Origin: Hymenobacter gelipurpurascens
GTDB lineage: Bacteria > Bacteroidota > Bacteroidia > Cytophagales > Hymenobacteraceae
Direction: 5' to 3'
Length of the DNA: 64,000 bases
Assembly: GCF_900187375.1 (NCBI RefSeq)
Contig: NZ_FYEW01000001.1
Location: 1,116,001 to 1,180,000 of the forward strand
The position numbers were made by a program, and so were the translations under genes. This document shows, one piece after another, positions 25,811 through 34,369 of this stretch. The notes beneath the pieces were generated by a model. It worked only from the letters and a program-made list of their open reading frames with translations, made no database searches and had not been told where the DNA came from. Every line of letters begins with the position of its first letter. Position 1 is the first letter of the stretch.

Positions 25811-28564
25811 CTAATTCTTCATTACTTCCAGCGGCAACTCCACTGAAAAGCGCGCGCCTTGGTCGGGCTGGCTTTCTACCCAGATGCGGCCGGCGTGGAG
25901 CTCAATGATTTTCTTAGTAATAGCCAGCCCCAGCCCCGAGCCTTCGGGCTTGCGCATGGTTTGGTGGCGGGCCTGGAAGAACTTATCGAAGATGAGCTGA
26001 TGAAACTCCGGGTCGATGCCTTTGCCGTTGTCCTGCACCATAATGCGCAGCGTTTCGGGAGAGGCTTCGGCTACCACCCCAATGCGGCCGGAGCCATCGG
26101 CGCGGCACGATTTCACGGCGTTGCTGAGCAGGTTCACGAGTACTTGCATGAGCCGGTCACGGTCTCCGGGGAGCGTGGGCAGGCCGGGCGGCACCGTGAG
26201 GTCTAGGTGGATGTGCTTATCGCGCAGGAGCTGGCCTACGGAGTCGAGCGCGTCATTTATCACTTCGGCTACATCCACCGGGCTTTTTTCCAGGGTAGCC
26301 CTCCCCGACTCATACTTCTCCAGATCCAGCACCAGCGTAATCAGCCGGCTCAGCCGCTCCGATTCCTTCGTGATGGTCAGCAGGAAACGCTGGCGCTCCT
26401 CCTCGTCCATATCGGGGTTGTCGGTGAGGATTTCTGACAGGGCCCGGATGCTGGTGAGAGGGGTGCGAAGCTCATGAGTGACGGTGTACAAGAACTCGTC
26501 TTTGTGCTGGTCCAGCTCCTGAAGCTGATCGTAGGCCACTTGCAGCTGGCCTGTGAGGCGCTGCAGCTGGCGCTGCTGCTTCTGGAGCTGGCGGTTAGCC
26601 TCCAGCAGCTGCTGACTTTCGCGCAGAATGCCCACCACGTTATCAAAGCTGATATCCTCCACCCCCACCGACGATGACAGCAGCAGCCGCGCCGAAGCCG
26701 GGCCGATGCTGCCGGCCAGCAATTTTTCCGCGTAGGCCAGTAAGCGCGGATCAGCCTGGGGCGGGGCCACGTTTTCGGTGTTGATGTGGGCCTCCGGAAA
26801 CCGCTCGGCGAAGGCGTGCAGGGCCTGGGAAGTGCGCTTTTTGCCAAGGAAGCCCGTGAGCAGCTCGCGCACATCGGGCAGGGCCGCGCCGCCGTGCCAG
26901 CCCGCGGGCCCCTCAAAGCCGGTGCGGTAATGGAACACGCCCACGAATATCTCGGCCTGGCGCTGCTCCAGCGCCGAAGGCGTCCGCAGCAACGACACGC
27001 CTACGTACAGGCCTACGTTGAAAAACCAGCTCCAGAACAGCCCGTGCGAAAGGTAGTCGAGGCCCGTGAGCCCGAAGAGCGCGAAGGGTCGTAGGCCACT
27101 CCAGCCGAATAAGCCGCGTTCCAGAATGGAAGCCGAGAGCATTTCCGGCCCTACCATAGTGGGCACAACCAGCGTAAAAAACCAGATCAGGAAGCCCGCC
27201 AGAATGCCGGCCGTAGCACCTTGCCGGGTGCCACCTTTCCAGTAGAGGCCGCCCAGCACCACCGGCACAAACTGGGCCACGGCCGCAAACGACACCAACC
27301 CGATATTCACGAGGGGCAGCAGGTGGCCTACGGCCGCGTAGTAGCCGTAGGCCAGTAGCAGTACGGCCACCACCGCCAGGCGCCGACTTTGCAGCGCTAC
27401 CTGGCCCAGGTACGCAAACCACCGCGGGCTTTCGGCGCGGGCTGGCGGCAGGCGCACCAGCAGCGGCATGAGCAGGTGGTTGCTCATCATCACGCTCAGG
27501 GCAATGGTTTCCACGATAATCATGCTGCTGGCCGCCGAAAGGCCGCCGAGGTAAATCAGGAGGGCCAGCCAGTGGTGGCCGGCTTGCAGGGGCAGCGCCA
27601 GCACAAACGTGTCGGCATCGAGACCCGCTCCGGCCAGTAAGCGGCCGCCAAATGCCAGCGGAAGCACAAACAGGTTGATAATGATGAGGTAGAGCGGAAA
27701 CAGCCACATGGCTTTGCGCAGGTGGTTTTCGTTTACGTTTTCCACCACCGATACCTGAAACTGACGCGGCAGCAGCAGAATGGCGGCCATGCTCAGCAGC
27801 AGCAGCGTAAACCACTGCGTGCCGCTGGTGCCGGCGCCTTCCAGCGTGAATAGGCGGCGCAGATCGGGCACGGCAGCGGCCTTCTCAAACACATCGGCAA
27901 AACCATCGAACAGGCCGAAGGTCACGAACAGGCCCGCCGCCAGAAAGGCCACCAGTTTCACCAGGCTTTCCAGGGCCACGGCCAGCACCATGCCCTCGTG
28001 CCGCTCGGTGGCTTCCACGGAGCGCACCCCGAAGATGATGGTGAAAAACGCCAGCGCCACCGTGGTAATAAGGGCCGAGCTGATGGCTAGACCACCTTCA
28101 GTCAGCATAGGCCCTTGCCCTCCGCCCGTCAGGATATCAAAGGAAGCAGCAATGGCCTTGATCTGCAGCGAGATGTAAGGCACTACCCCCAGCACGCACA
28201 CTACCGTCACGAGGGCGCCCAGCGAAGCGCTTTTGCCGTAGCGCGCCGAGATAAAATCGGCAATGGAGGTGAGACGTTGAACGTGGCAGATGCGGATAAT
28301 CTTGCGCAGTACCAGCCAGGCCACCGGCGCCATAAGCGTAGGCCCCAGATAGATACCAACAAACTCCAGCCCGAAATACGCGGCCCGCCCCACAGAGCCA
28401 TAGTATGTCCAGGCGGTGCAGTACACGGCCATGCTCAGGGCGTAAACGTAGGGGTTGCTCACCAGACTTTTTCGCGCCGCCGAGCGCCGCTCCGCCGCGT
28501 AGGCCACCCCGAACAGTAAAGCCAGGTAGCCGAAAGAAAAGCCAATGACAAGCAGCGTGTTCAA
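25811..28564 (-). CDS. Sodium:solute symporter-histidine kinase fusion (CrbS/CbrA-like)
   Basis: 917 aa from a TTG at 28564 (reads NTLLVIGFSFGYL next); the 30 codons above it come from an adjacent repeat element and are rejected. Residues 1 to about 530 form a 12-13-helix SSS transporter-like module (NPYVYALSMAVYCTAWTYYGS, RLTSIADFISARYGKSAS). A linker of about 130 residues and a Gln-rich coiled coil (NRQLQKQQRQLQRLTGQLQ) follow. The kinase has the H-box HELRTPLTSIRALSEIL, an N-box, DNGKGIDPEFHQLIFDKF and GSGLGLAITKKI. CrbS-type proteins are known to control acetyl-CoA synthetase, and two such genes lie downstream here. Confidence 0.9.
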   Translation of the reverse strand: MNTLLVIGFSFGYLALLFGVAYAAERRSAARKSLVSNPYVYALSMAVYCTAWTYYGSVGRAAYFGLEFVGIYLGPTLMAPVAWLVLRKIIRICHVQRLTSIADFISARYGKSASLGALVTVVCVLGVVPYISLQIKAIAASFDILTGGGQGPMLTEGGLAISSALITTVALAFFTIIFGVRSVEATERHEGMVLAVALESLVKLVAFLAAGLFVTFGLFDGFADVFEKAAAVPDLRRLFTLEGAGTSGTQWFTLLLLSMAAILLLPRQFQVSVVENVNENHLRKAMWLFPLYLIIINLFVLPLAFGGRLLAGAGLDADTFVLALPLQAGHHWLALLIYLGGLSAASSMIIVETIALSVMMSNHLLMPLLVRLPPARAESPRWFAYLGQVALQSRRLAVVAVLLLAYGYYAAVGHLLPLVNIGLVSFAAVAQFVPVVLGGLYWKGGTRQGATAGILAGFLIWFFTLVVPTMVGPEMLSASILERGLFGWSGLRPFALFGLTGLDYLSHGLFWSWFFNVGLYVGVSLLRTPSALEQRQAEIFVGVFHYRTGFEGPAGWHGGAALPDVRELLTGFLGKKRTSQALHAFAERFPEAHINTENVAPPQADPRLLAYAEKLLAGSIGPASARLLLSSSVGVEDISFDNVVGILRESQQLLEANRQLQKQQRQLQRLTGQLQVAYDQLQELDQHKDEFLYTVTHELRTPLTSIRALSEILTDNPDMDEEERQRFLLTITKESERLSRLITLVLDLEKYESGRATLEKSPVDVAEVINDALDSVGQLLRDKHIHLDLTVPPGLPTLPGDRDRLMQVLVNLLSNAVKSCRADGSGRIGVVAEASPETLRIMVQDNGKGIDPEFHQLIFDKFFQARHQTMRKPEGSGLGLAITKKIIELHAGRIWVESQPDQGARFSVELPLEVMKN

Positions 28565-28569
28565 GGTTA

Positions 28570-28615
28570 TGTTGGGTGATGAGGTGAAGTGTGAACGGCG
28601 AGGTGGTGATGAGGC
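28570..28615 (+). repeat. Degenerate GGTGANNN octamer tract
   Basis: Reads GGTGATGA, GGTGAAGT, then imperfect units and GGTGATGA, GGCGACCG. It is of the same type as 2783-2846 and lies directly upstream of the symporter-kinase start. Confidence 0.5.
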
Positions 28616-28629
28616 GACCGAGGCCAGTA

Positions 28630-28832
28630 TGTCATTGCGAGCGGAGCGAAGCACCCGCAGGACAGCGCAGCTAATCTTTACTTGATGGTGCGCGATACTG
28701 TGCTCCGTTTAAAAGTGCAAGGCGACTGGCCTAGCGTCAGGTTTTGCGTGTACTTAAGTGTCTTTCCTTGAAGCGAGGAAGGATTAGCTGCGCTGTCCTG
28801 CGGGTGCTTCGTCGTTCCTCCTCGGAATGACA
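28630..28832. repeat. Non-coding element of 203 bp with long terminal inverted repeats
   Basis: The left arm 28630-28678 and right arm 28779-28832 are inverted copies. A 29-bp core (GAAGCACCCGCAGGACAGCG followed by CAGCTAATC) is perfect, and the outer TGTCATT ends match. The middle holds one TGGCCTAG motif. It lies between the small membrane protein gene and the symporter-kinase gene and does not encode a protein. It could form a large cruciform or RNA hairpin. Confidence 0.8.
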
Positions 28833-28860
28833 AGGCGGTGTAGGCCACCACCTCACCATG

Positions 28861-29064
28861 TCACCTTTTCACCAGCCAGCCCGTGAGCAGCACCAGTGCC
28901 GCCCAAGCCACTAGCACGTAGAGGTAGAGCACCGGAATGTCCCACACTAGCCCCTGATGGTTAAAAACAGCCAGCAGCGGAAAGTTGAGCAGCACGGCAA
29001 ACAGCAGGCTCACGAACAGCAGCCGCTGCCCGCGGCGCTGCTCGTTCTGCTCCTGGGGCGACAT
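28861..29064 (-). CDS. Small two-helix membrane protein
   Basis: 67 aa from MSPQEQNEQRRGQRLLF (29064); ATG 29073 is an alternative and the longer frame to 29139 is less likely. A charged N-terminus precedes two membrane helices (LLFVSLLFAVLLNFPLLAVF and VLYLYVLVAWAALVLLTGWL). Small two-helix proteins (DUF485/DUF4212 type) often sit beside sodium:solute symporters. This one precedes a symporter-kinase fusion, so it may be an accessory subunit. That is inference from context and size; I do not recognise the family itself. Confidence 0.65.
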   Translation of the reverse strand: MSPQEQNEQRRGQRLLFVSLLFAVLLNFPLLAVFNHQGLVWDIPVLYLYVLVAWAALVLLTGWLVKR

Positions 29065-29183
29065 AGGAAGCATGGGCAGTGTAGTCGTAATCAGTGAGAA
29101 GAAGTGGCCTAGCACATCTGCATCCGCCAGAATAGCCACAGGAACGTTCTTTTGAGTCTTCCTGCTGAGTGGGCCAGTAGCAG

Positions 29184-29216
29184 GAAGTCCGCCGAACCTA
29201 TGGCCCGGCGGACTTC
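29184..29216 (-). terminator. Hairpin downstream of the MHS transporter
   Basis: Perfect 11-bp arms GAAGTCCGCCG (29184-29194) and CGGCGGACTTC (29206-29216). There is no T-run on the minus strand, so it is a weak or factor-assisted terminator. Confidence 0.5.
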
Positions 29217-29283
29217 ACACAAACCACTTCGGCAAAGAACAAGGAGCCGAGTTTTCGGCAATGGCCTAGGCCACGGAATGGGG

Positions 29284-30795
29284 TTACTGCTGGCCGTTAT
29301 CGTCCATCAGTTTCACGTTGCGCACGTCTTTCATCATGGCCTGCCCAATAAACCAGCAGATCAGGGCAATGCTAACCGGATAGATAAGGCCGGCCAGGGT
29401 GCTGTGCTCCTTGATGAAGGGCGTATCGGAGGCGGCGGCTCGCAGGGTGAGGGCAGTAGCAATCAGAGGCACAAACCCACCAAAGACGCCATTACCGATG
29501 TGGTAAGGCAGCGAAAGCGAGGTGTAGCGCACTTTGGTGGGGAACAGCTCCACCAGGTAAGCCGCAATCGGGCCGTAGGCCATCGTCACGAACAGCACAA
29601 GGCAGAACGTGAGCGCTGTCATGGCAAACAGGTTCGGGGAAAGCGCTTTCATGACGGCCGGCACGGCTTTGCCGGTAGCATCAACGGTAGCAGCGGTTAC
29701 TTCCGTCAGAGGCCCGGAAAACTGCTTGAGGCCGTAGAAGATGGGGAAGGTGAACAGGGCGCCACAGAGTAGGCCCATCATGATGATTTTCTTGCGGCCG
29801 ATGCGGTCAGACAGGGAGCCGAAATACACGAAGAACGGTGTGGCAAGCACTAGGGCAATGCACAACACCATACTGGCATCTACCAGATCCAGCTTGAGCG
29901 TATTCTGCATGAACGAGTACGCGTAGAACTGGCCGGTGTACCACACTACGCCCTGGCCCATGGTAGCGCCGAACAGCGAAATCAGGACCAGGCGGCGGTT
30001 TACGGGGTTCACGAACGACTCGCGCAGCGGGTTGGTGCTGGTTTTGCCTTCCGACTTGGCCTTGGCAAACAGCGGCGACTCGTGCAGCTTCCGACGGATG
30101 TAGTACGAGGCAATTACCAACAGGCCCGAGAGCAGAAACGGAATGCGCCAGCCCCACTCTTTGAAGGCTTCTTCGCCCATGGTTTTGCGCGTCACGATAA
30201 TCACCAGAATGCTCAGCAGCAGACCGGCCGTAGCCGTAATCTGGATGAAGCTGGTATAGTAACCGCGCTTGTTATCGGGCGAGTGCTCGGCCACGTAGGT
30301 GGTAGCGCCGCCGTATTCGCCGCCCAGGGCCAGGCCTTGCAGCAGGCGGAGCAGCGTCACGATAATGGGGGCCGCGATGCCAATCTTATCATAGCTCGGG
30401 ATGAGGCCCGTTACGAAGGTGGCGCCGCCCATAATCAGCAGGGTGAGCAGGAAGGTGTACTTGCGCCCAATCATGTCGCCGATGCGGCCGAAGAACAACG
30501 CGCCAAAAGGCCGCACCACAAATCCCGCTCCGAACACGGCCAGCGTACCCAGAATGGTATCCTCAATCTTGCCTGTAGAGCCAAACAGCACCGGCCCGAT
30601 AATGGCGGCCAGCGACCCGAAGATGTAGAAGTCGTACCACTCAATTACGGTCCCGACGGAGGAGGCCGTAATCACCTGCCAGATCTTGCTGGTCGAGACG
30701 GCGTTGTTGTCGTGGGCTACGGCGTCATCAGCGGCCGCTCCGCCCAAGGGCGCGGCGCCAGCGTAGGCATCGCGCTGCGGTAATTTCTCGTTCAT
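29284..30795 (-). CDS. MFS transporter, metabolite:H+ symporter (MHS) family
   Basis: 503 aa, 12 predicted membrane helices. The family signature SSVGTVIEWYDFYIFGSLAA starts helix 1, and the loop 2-3 motif GRIGDMIGRKYTFLL is the MFS A-motif; GLALGGEYGGATTYVAEH is the MHS helix-4 segment. A hydrophilic N-terminal extension (about 35 residues) is unusual but harmless. Relatives carry organic acids, betaines or shikimate. Its place between a porin and a short-chain acyl-CoA synthetase cluster suggests uptake of a carboxylate (inference). Confidence 0.9.
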   Translation of the reverse strand: MNEKLPQRDAYAGAAPLGGAAADDAVAHDNNAVSTSKIWQVITASSVGTVIEWYDFYIFGSLAAIIGPVLFGSTGKIEDTILGTLAVFGAGFVVRPFGALFFGRIGDMIGRKYTFLLTLLIMGGATFVTGLIPSYDKIGIAAPIIVTLLRLLQGLALGGEYGGATTYVAEHSPDNKRGYYTSFIQITATAGLLLSILVIIVTRKTMGEEAFKEWGWRIPFLLSGLLVIASYYIRRKLHESPLFAKAKSEGKTSTNPLRESFVNPVNRRLVLISLFGATMGQGVVWYTGQFYAYSFMQNTLKLDLVDASMVLCIALVLATPFFVYFGSLSDRIGRKKIIMMGLLCGALFTFPIFYGLKQFSGPLTEVTAATVDATGKAVPAVMKALSPNLFAMTALTFCLVLFVTMAYGPIAAYLVELFPTKVRYTSLSLPYHIGNGVFGGFVPLIATALTLRAAASDTPFIKEHSTLAGLIYPVSIALICWFIGQAMMKDVRNVKLMDDNGQQ

Positions 30796-30819
30796 GATTG
30801 GTGGGAGTTGTGGTGATGG

Positions 30820-30920
30820 AAGAAGCCAGGAGATAGAAGTAAGGTGCTATGGCAGGAGTTAGAAGACAGAAGCACCCTTTTACTATATTCTAGCTTCTAT
30901 CTTCTAACCCCTAGCGCCTT
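30820..30920. repeat. AGGAGTTAGAAG-type imperfect inverted repeat
   Basis: The left half carries GCCAGGAGATAGAAG and GCAGGAGTTAGAAG. The right half carries CTAGCTTCTATCTTCTAACC, its approximate inverse. The same words recur at 57581-57680. It lies between the porin stop and the MHS transporter start. Confidence 0.55.
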
Positions 30921-30925
30921 CCTTC

Positions 30926-32449
30926 TTACAGGAAAATCTGGGTTTGCAGCGTTATTTCGGGCTTGTAGTCCAGGCTGGTGAAATTGCCGGTGGTGGGCAC
31001 GTACCCTTCAAAATCGGGGCGGGCGCGGTAGTTCAGGGTGACTTTGGCGTTGTGGCCATCCAGCAGCACGTTCACGCCGGCGTCATACACATTCACAGCT
31101 TTCGTGTCGCCATTGCTGAAGTGCAGACCATCGTAGTTGCTGTGCAGGTACGCTACGTAGGGCTGCAGGCGGGCCTTGGGGCCGAAGATGCGCTGGGGCA
31201 GCAGGAAACCGGCCTGACCATAAAACGAGTTGCCCGTTCCGGACTGAGGCACCGCGTTGCCGCGGGTGGCTGCAGCACCATAACCGGGGTTTTCGGGCCC
31301 GATGAAGCGCACATGGTTGGGTCCCATGTTATAGTTGTAGTACACGCCGTACAGGGTCAGGGCCGTGCACGAGGCTGTATCCAGAGGCACATCGTAGAAG
31401 GCATCAATCCCGAACATTTTCAGGCTGTGCTTATTCGTCCCGACCAAGCCAAACGGATCGGCCGATACGGCGGGCGTCACTGTCACTACGCTCGACGTTG
31501 GGCGCGAATACATGGCGTCCTTGTTGTAGAGGAAGCCGGCGCCTACACTGAACACGCGCTTAGTGCCCAGGTAAGTGCCCGTGAAGTAGGGCAGCAGGTT
31601 GGCTTCGGGCTCCAGGAAGTTGTAGCTCACATAGCCCTGGTACACATGGGTAGTGTTCTGTGGGCTATAGGCCGCTATGCCCGTTCCAGTATTGGTCGTG
31701 ACGCCGGCACTGGTAGAACTGGTGCCCAGGTTGAGCGGGGTGCTGGTCACGTTCGTCAGGAAAGGGTCGCTGACGGAGAAGCGGTAATCGAGCTTGTTGA
31801 TGCGGCCCTTCGCATACACGCCCAGCCAGCGAGCAAACTGGTCGGTGGCCTCAATGGTGGGGAAGTTCGTCAACGGCAGATCTATCGGCAGAATGCTGGT
31901 GGTACTAGCGCTGGTAAGCCGGGAAATACCATTAAGGTAGTGTAGGCCACCTCCCAGGCTCAGATACTTGTTCACCTTGTACTCCGTCACGGCCTCGTGA
32001 ATAAAGAACTGAGGCTTCTTGCCATCAACGGTTGGGGTGATGCCGCCGCCTACCGCGTTTTGGTTGTTGATACCCAGGTGGGTATAAATGACAAAGCGCG
32101 GATTCAGCTGGGCCAGCAGCACTAAGCGGGAACGGCGTAGGCCAAAGTCGATCTGGCTTTTCTGGGGCTTGCTCGGCGCCCGCAGCGTACCCGTGTTGTT
32201 CTCGGTGTAGCGCGTGTACACCTGGTGCCACGACATAACCCGCAGGTACTTAGAGCCATCCGGTGACAGATTAAACTTCAGACCCGCACCATAGGGCGTC
32301 GATTTCGCTGGGGCCGGTGGCGTGGGGGGCGCGGCCGGTGCTGCGGGGGCGGGTGCCGGCTGACTGGGTGGTGGGGTCACTACTTGCGCCGAAGCTGCGG
32401 TGGCAGCCAAGAGCGCACTGATAGTCAGGGCGTAACGGGCGTTTCGCAT
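30926..32449 (-). CDS. Outer membrane porin (beta-barrel)
   Basis: 507 aa from MRNARYALTIS (32449), which begins a signal peptide ending AASAQ. A Pro/Ala-rich tether (about residues 20-55) leads into a beta-barrel rich in alternating aromatic and polar residues (LRVMSWHQVYTRYTENN, DFGLRRSRLVLLAQLNPRFV) and ending in Phe-Leu (TLQTQIFL). It resembles the Bacteroidota porins annotated near short-chain acid and MFS transporters. It is the first gene of the minus-strand run porin-MHS transporter-small protein-symporter kinase-receiver-synthetases. Confidence 0.75.
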   Translation of the reverse strand: MRNARYALTISALLAATAASAQVVTPPPSQPAPAPAAPAAPPTPPAPAKSTPYGAGLKFNLSPDGSKYLRVMSWHQVYTRYTENNTGTLRAPSKPQKSQIDFGLRRSRLVLLAQLNPRFVIYTHLGINNQNAVGGGITPTVDGKKPQFFIHEAVTEYKVNKYLSLGGGLHYLNGISRLTSASTTSILPIDLPLTNFPTIEATDQFARWLGVYAKGRINKLDYRFSVSDPFLTNVTSTPLNLGTSSTSAGVTTNTGTGIAAYSPQNTTHVYQGYVSYNFLEPEANLLPYFTGTYLGTKRVFSVGAGFLYNKDAMYSRPTSSVVTVTPAVSADPFGLVGTNKHSLKMFGIDAFYDVPLDTASCTALTLYGVYYNYNMGPNHVRFIGPENPGYGAAATRGNAVPQSGTGNSFYGQAGFLLPQRIFGPKARLQPYVAYLHSNYDGLHFSNGDTKAVNVYDAGVNVLLDGHNAKVTLNYRARPDFEGYVPTTGNFTSLDYKPEITLQTQIFL

Positions 32450-32590
32450 AGGATTAGGGTGGGTTGGGGAGTGGTTGGGAAGGGGAACACACCGTAACTG
32501 GGCAATGCTACCCGGCTCGATTACCCCCAAGTAGGAAAATCCCCAAGCAGAAGTCACGCCCTTGCTATACTTCCGCTAAACCCTATAGTG

Positions 32591-33013
32591 CTAGGCCTGC
32601 TTAAACCGCTCCCATCGTATCATCATGTACTTATCCCCGAGTTCTGTCACGATTAAACCAGCTCCCTTCAGGTTTTCTGGTTTCAGGAAATATTCAGCTA
32701 GTTCCTTCTGGTTGAGAATCTTATACGTTGGGTGATATTCAGTTTGCCTGGGCGCTTTCATGCCGTATTTCTTCACCCAATTCATCACACTCACGTGGCT
32801 TACGCCCAGCAGCCGCTCAATTTCGCGGTAGCTCACTCCTTCCACATACAGCTGTAGGGCTTTGATAACGTAGTAAGGGTTTATTTCCTTGCCGGTTTTG
32901 GCTACCGAGAAATGATACCCACAATTCTTGCATTTAAACCGTTGTCGGCCGCCTACAATCCCGCTTTTAGTAGCTTCCGTTGACTCGCACTTCGGGCAGG
33001 CTGGCTTCGACAT
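32591..33013 (-). CDS. InsA-like zinc-finger/HTH DNA-binding protein without transposase partner
   Basis: 140 aa from ATG 33013. The N-terminal zinc ribbon has CPKC and CKNC pairs (ACPKCEST...RQRFKCKNCGYHFSV) as in the IS1 InsA protein. It is followed by a helix-turn-helix (VSYREIERLLGVSHVSVMNWV). The last ~50 residues (ILNQKELAEYFLKPENL, LGDKYMMIRWERF) are not part of InsA and look like a small separate domain. There is no insB/DDE catalytic frame and no inverted repeats nearby, so this looks like a domesticated regulator rather than a live insertion sequence. Flanking DNA is AT-rich. Confidence 0.7.
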   Translation of the reverse strand: MSKPACPKCESTEATKSGIVGGRQRFKCKNCGYHFSVAKTGKEINPYYVIKALQLYVEGVSYREIERLLGVSHVSVMNWVKKYGMKAPRQTEYHPTYKILNQKELAEYFLKPENLKGAGLIVTELGDKYMMIRWERFKQA

Positions 33014-33255
33014 GAGCAATGTGAGTAAGTACTTACTAGTTAACTATACCATTTTAGTAAAGATATACTATTTTAGCAGAAATTAGTTATAATCCACAAT
33101 GCTATTCGCCGCAAGGCATAGCCGTGATTGATGAGCTATTCGGAGGAAAGTGCCGTTCGAGGCGCGTACAGCATACTTATAGCACTTTTGGCTACAGGAA
33201 AACTCATGTCATTCCCCTGTTGTAGCATTAAACCCCTGTAACTGGGCCGGTAATC

Positions 33256-34191
33256 TTATTCTTCCATCCGTAGCACCACCGCCAGCAACGCATCAATGCT
33301 TAAGCCAAGGCGGCGCATATCCAGGCGGTTTAGGGTGTCGGTGGGCTCGTGGTAGTGCTTGTTGCGGTAGAAAGCCGTGTCGGTGAGTAGCACGGCGGGG
33401 TATCCGAACTGCCAATAGTTAAGGTGGTCGGAGAAATCGATACCCGGTAGCCAGGAGGGGGCCTTGAAGCGCTTTACGGGTAGCGTTGCCACCGCTTTAT
33501 ACTGCCGGGCAAAGCGACGGCCAAACGAACCGCCGCCGAATTTCTGCGCAACCGTAACATAGTCGCCGCGGTTGCCATATATCCACTTCAAGAGGCCTAC
33601 GGGATACTCCTGGCTGCCTTTACGATCATCGTAATAGCCCAGCATTTCCAATGACACCATCCCTTTCACTGGCACGCCCGCCTCGTGCAATTGCTTCGCG
33701 TGCACATAGCTACCCATGCTTTTGGTCCGGAAAAACGGCGGTTCTTCCAGGGTGTAAGCCACTAAGTCAATGCGGTAGGCCAGGGCTGGTTGTTGGCCGA
33801 GCAAGCGGGCCAGCTCCAGCAGGGCTGCTACACCGGTTCCGTTGTCGTCGGCTCCTGGCTGCTCGCCGCACACATCATAATGCGCCCCAATGATCAGGCG
33901 CGGCCCATCTGCGGGCCCATAACTGCCGATGATGTTCCGGTAGGTGCGGCCCTGCACGGTGTAGGCCTGTTCTGTGCGCCGGGCGCCAGCTGCGGTTAGC
34001 TCCCCTCCTATATAATCGGCCGCTTGGTTCAGGCTGGCTTCGTGGAGGTAGTTGCGGGGTTCTGGTGTGGTAGTCAGGGAAATCAGATGGTGGCGCAGGC
34101 GGGCCGTATCAGCCACCCCAGACTGGCCTAGCGCAGCACTGCTGAGTAGAAGCGCAACAAGTAAAAAGTACAGGACACGTATTTGAATCAC
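33256..34191 (-). CDS. Secreted M28-family metallopeptidase
   Basis: 311 aa. The signal peptide is MIQIRVLYFLLVALLLSSAALG. The di-zinc aminopeptidase fold shows GAHYDVCGEQPGADDNGTGV (first His and bridging Asp), AYTLEEPPFF (catalytic glutamates), and a late DFSDHLNYW segment with the last His ligand. M28 enzymes of this type remove N-terminal residues from peptides in the periplasm or outside. No linked genes: it is divergent from the flavin reductase and has its own upstream region. Confidence 0.88.
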   Translation of the reverse strand: MIQIRVLYFLLVALLLSSAALGQSGVADTARLRHHLISLTTTPEPRNYLHEASLNQAADYIGGELTAAGARRTEQAYTVQGRTYRNIIGSYGPADGPRLIIGAHYDVCGEQPGADDNGTGVAALLELARLLGQQPALAYRIDLVAYTLEEPPFFRTKSMGSYVHAKQLHEAGVPVKGMVSLEMLGYYDDRKGSQEYPVGLLKWIYGNRGDYVTVAQKFGGGSFGRRFARQYKAVATLPVKRFKAPSWLPGIDFSDHLNYWQFGYPAVLLTDTAFYRNKHYHEPTDTLNRLDMRRLGLSIDALLAVVLRMEE

Positions 34192-34369
34192 TGTGAATCC
34201 GGATAATTGAAAGTCATTTTAACAGAGGATACAGAGCAGATTCCGCAATGCACCAAACGGTTGCCTAGGCCAGTTCATCATCTGAATTTCAGCGGCTGGG
34301 AGTGGCCTAGGCACAACTGTCGGGCACAACTACGAACTTCGGGCCCATTTCTACTACTATTGCCGGTCC

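Noticed and set aside
28565..28654. N-terminal extension of the symporter-kinase frame
   Set aside because: The first codons derive from the inverted-repeat element and the octamer tract; the family starts at NTLLVIGFSFGYL, so the TTG at 28564 is preferred.
30944..31945. 333-codon plus-strand ORF opposite the porin
   Set aside because: Antisense to a protein with signal peptide and barrel pattern; no independent evidence.
32591..33013. Intact insertion sequence of the IS1 type
   Set aside because: Only an InsA-like frame is present; no catalytic DDE frame, no terminal inverted repeats and no target duplication were found.
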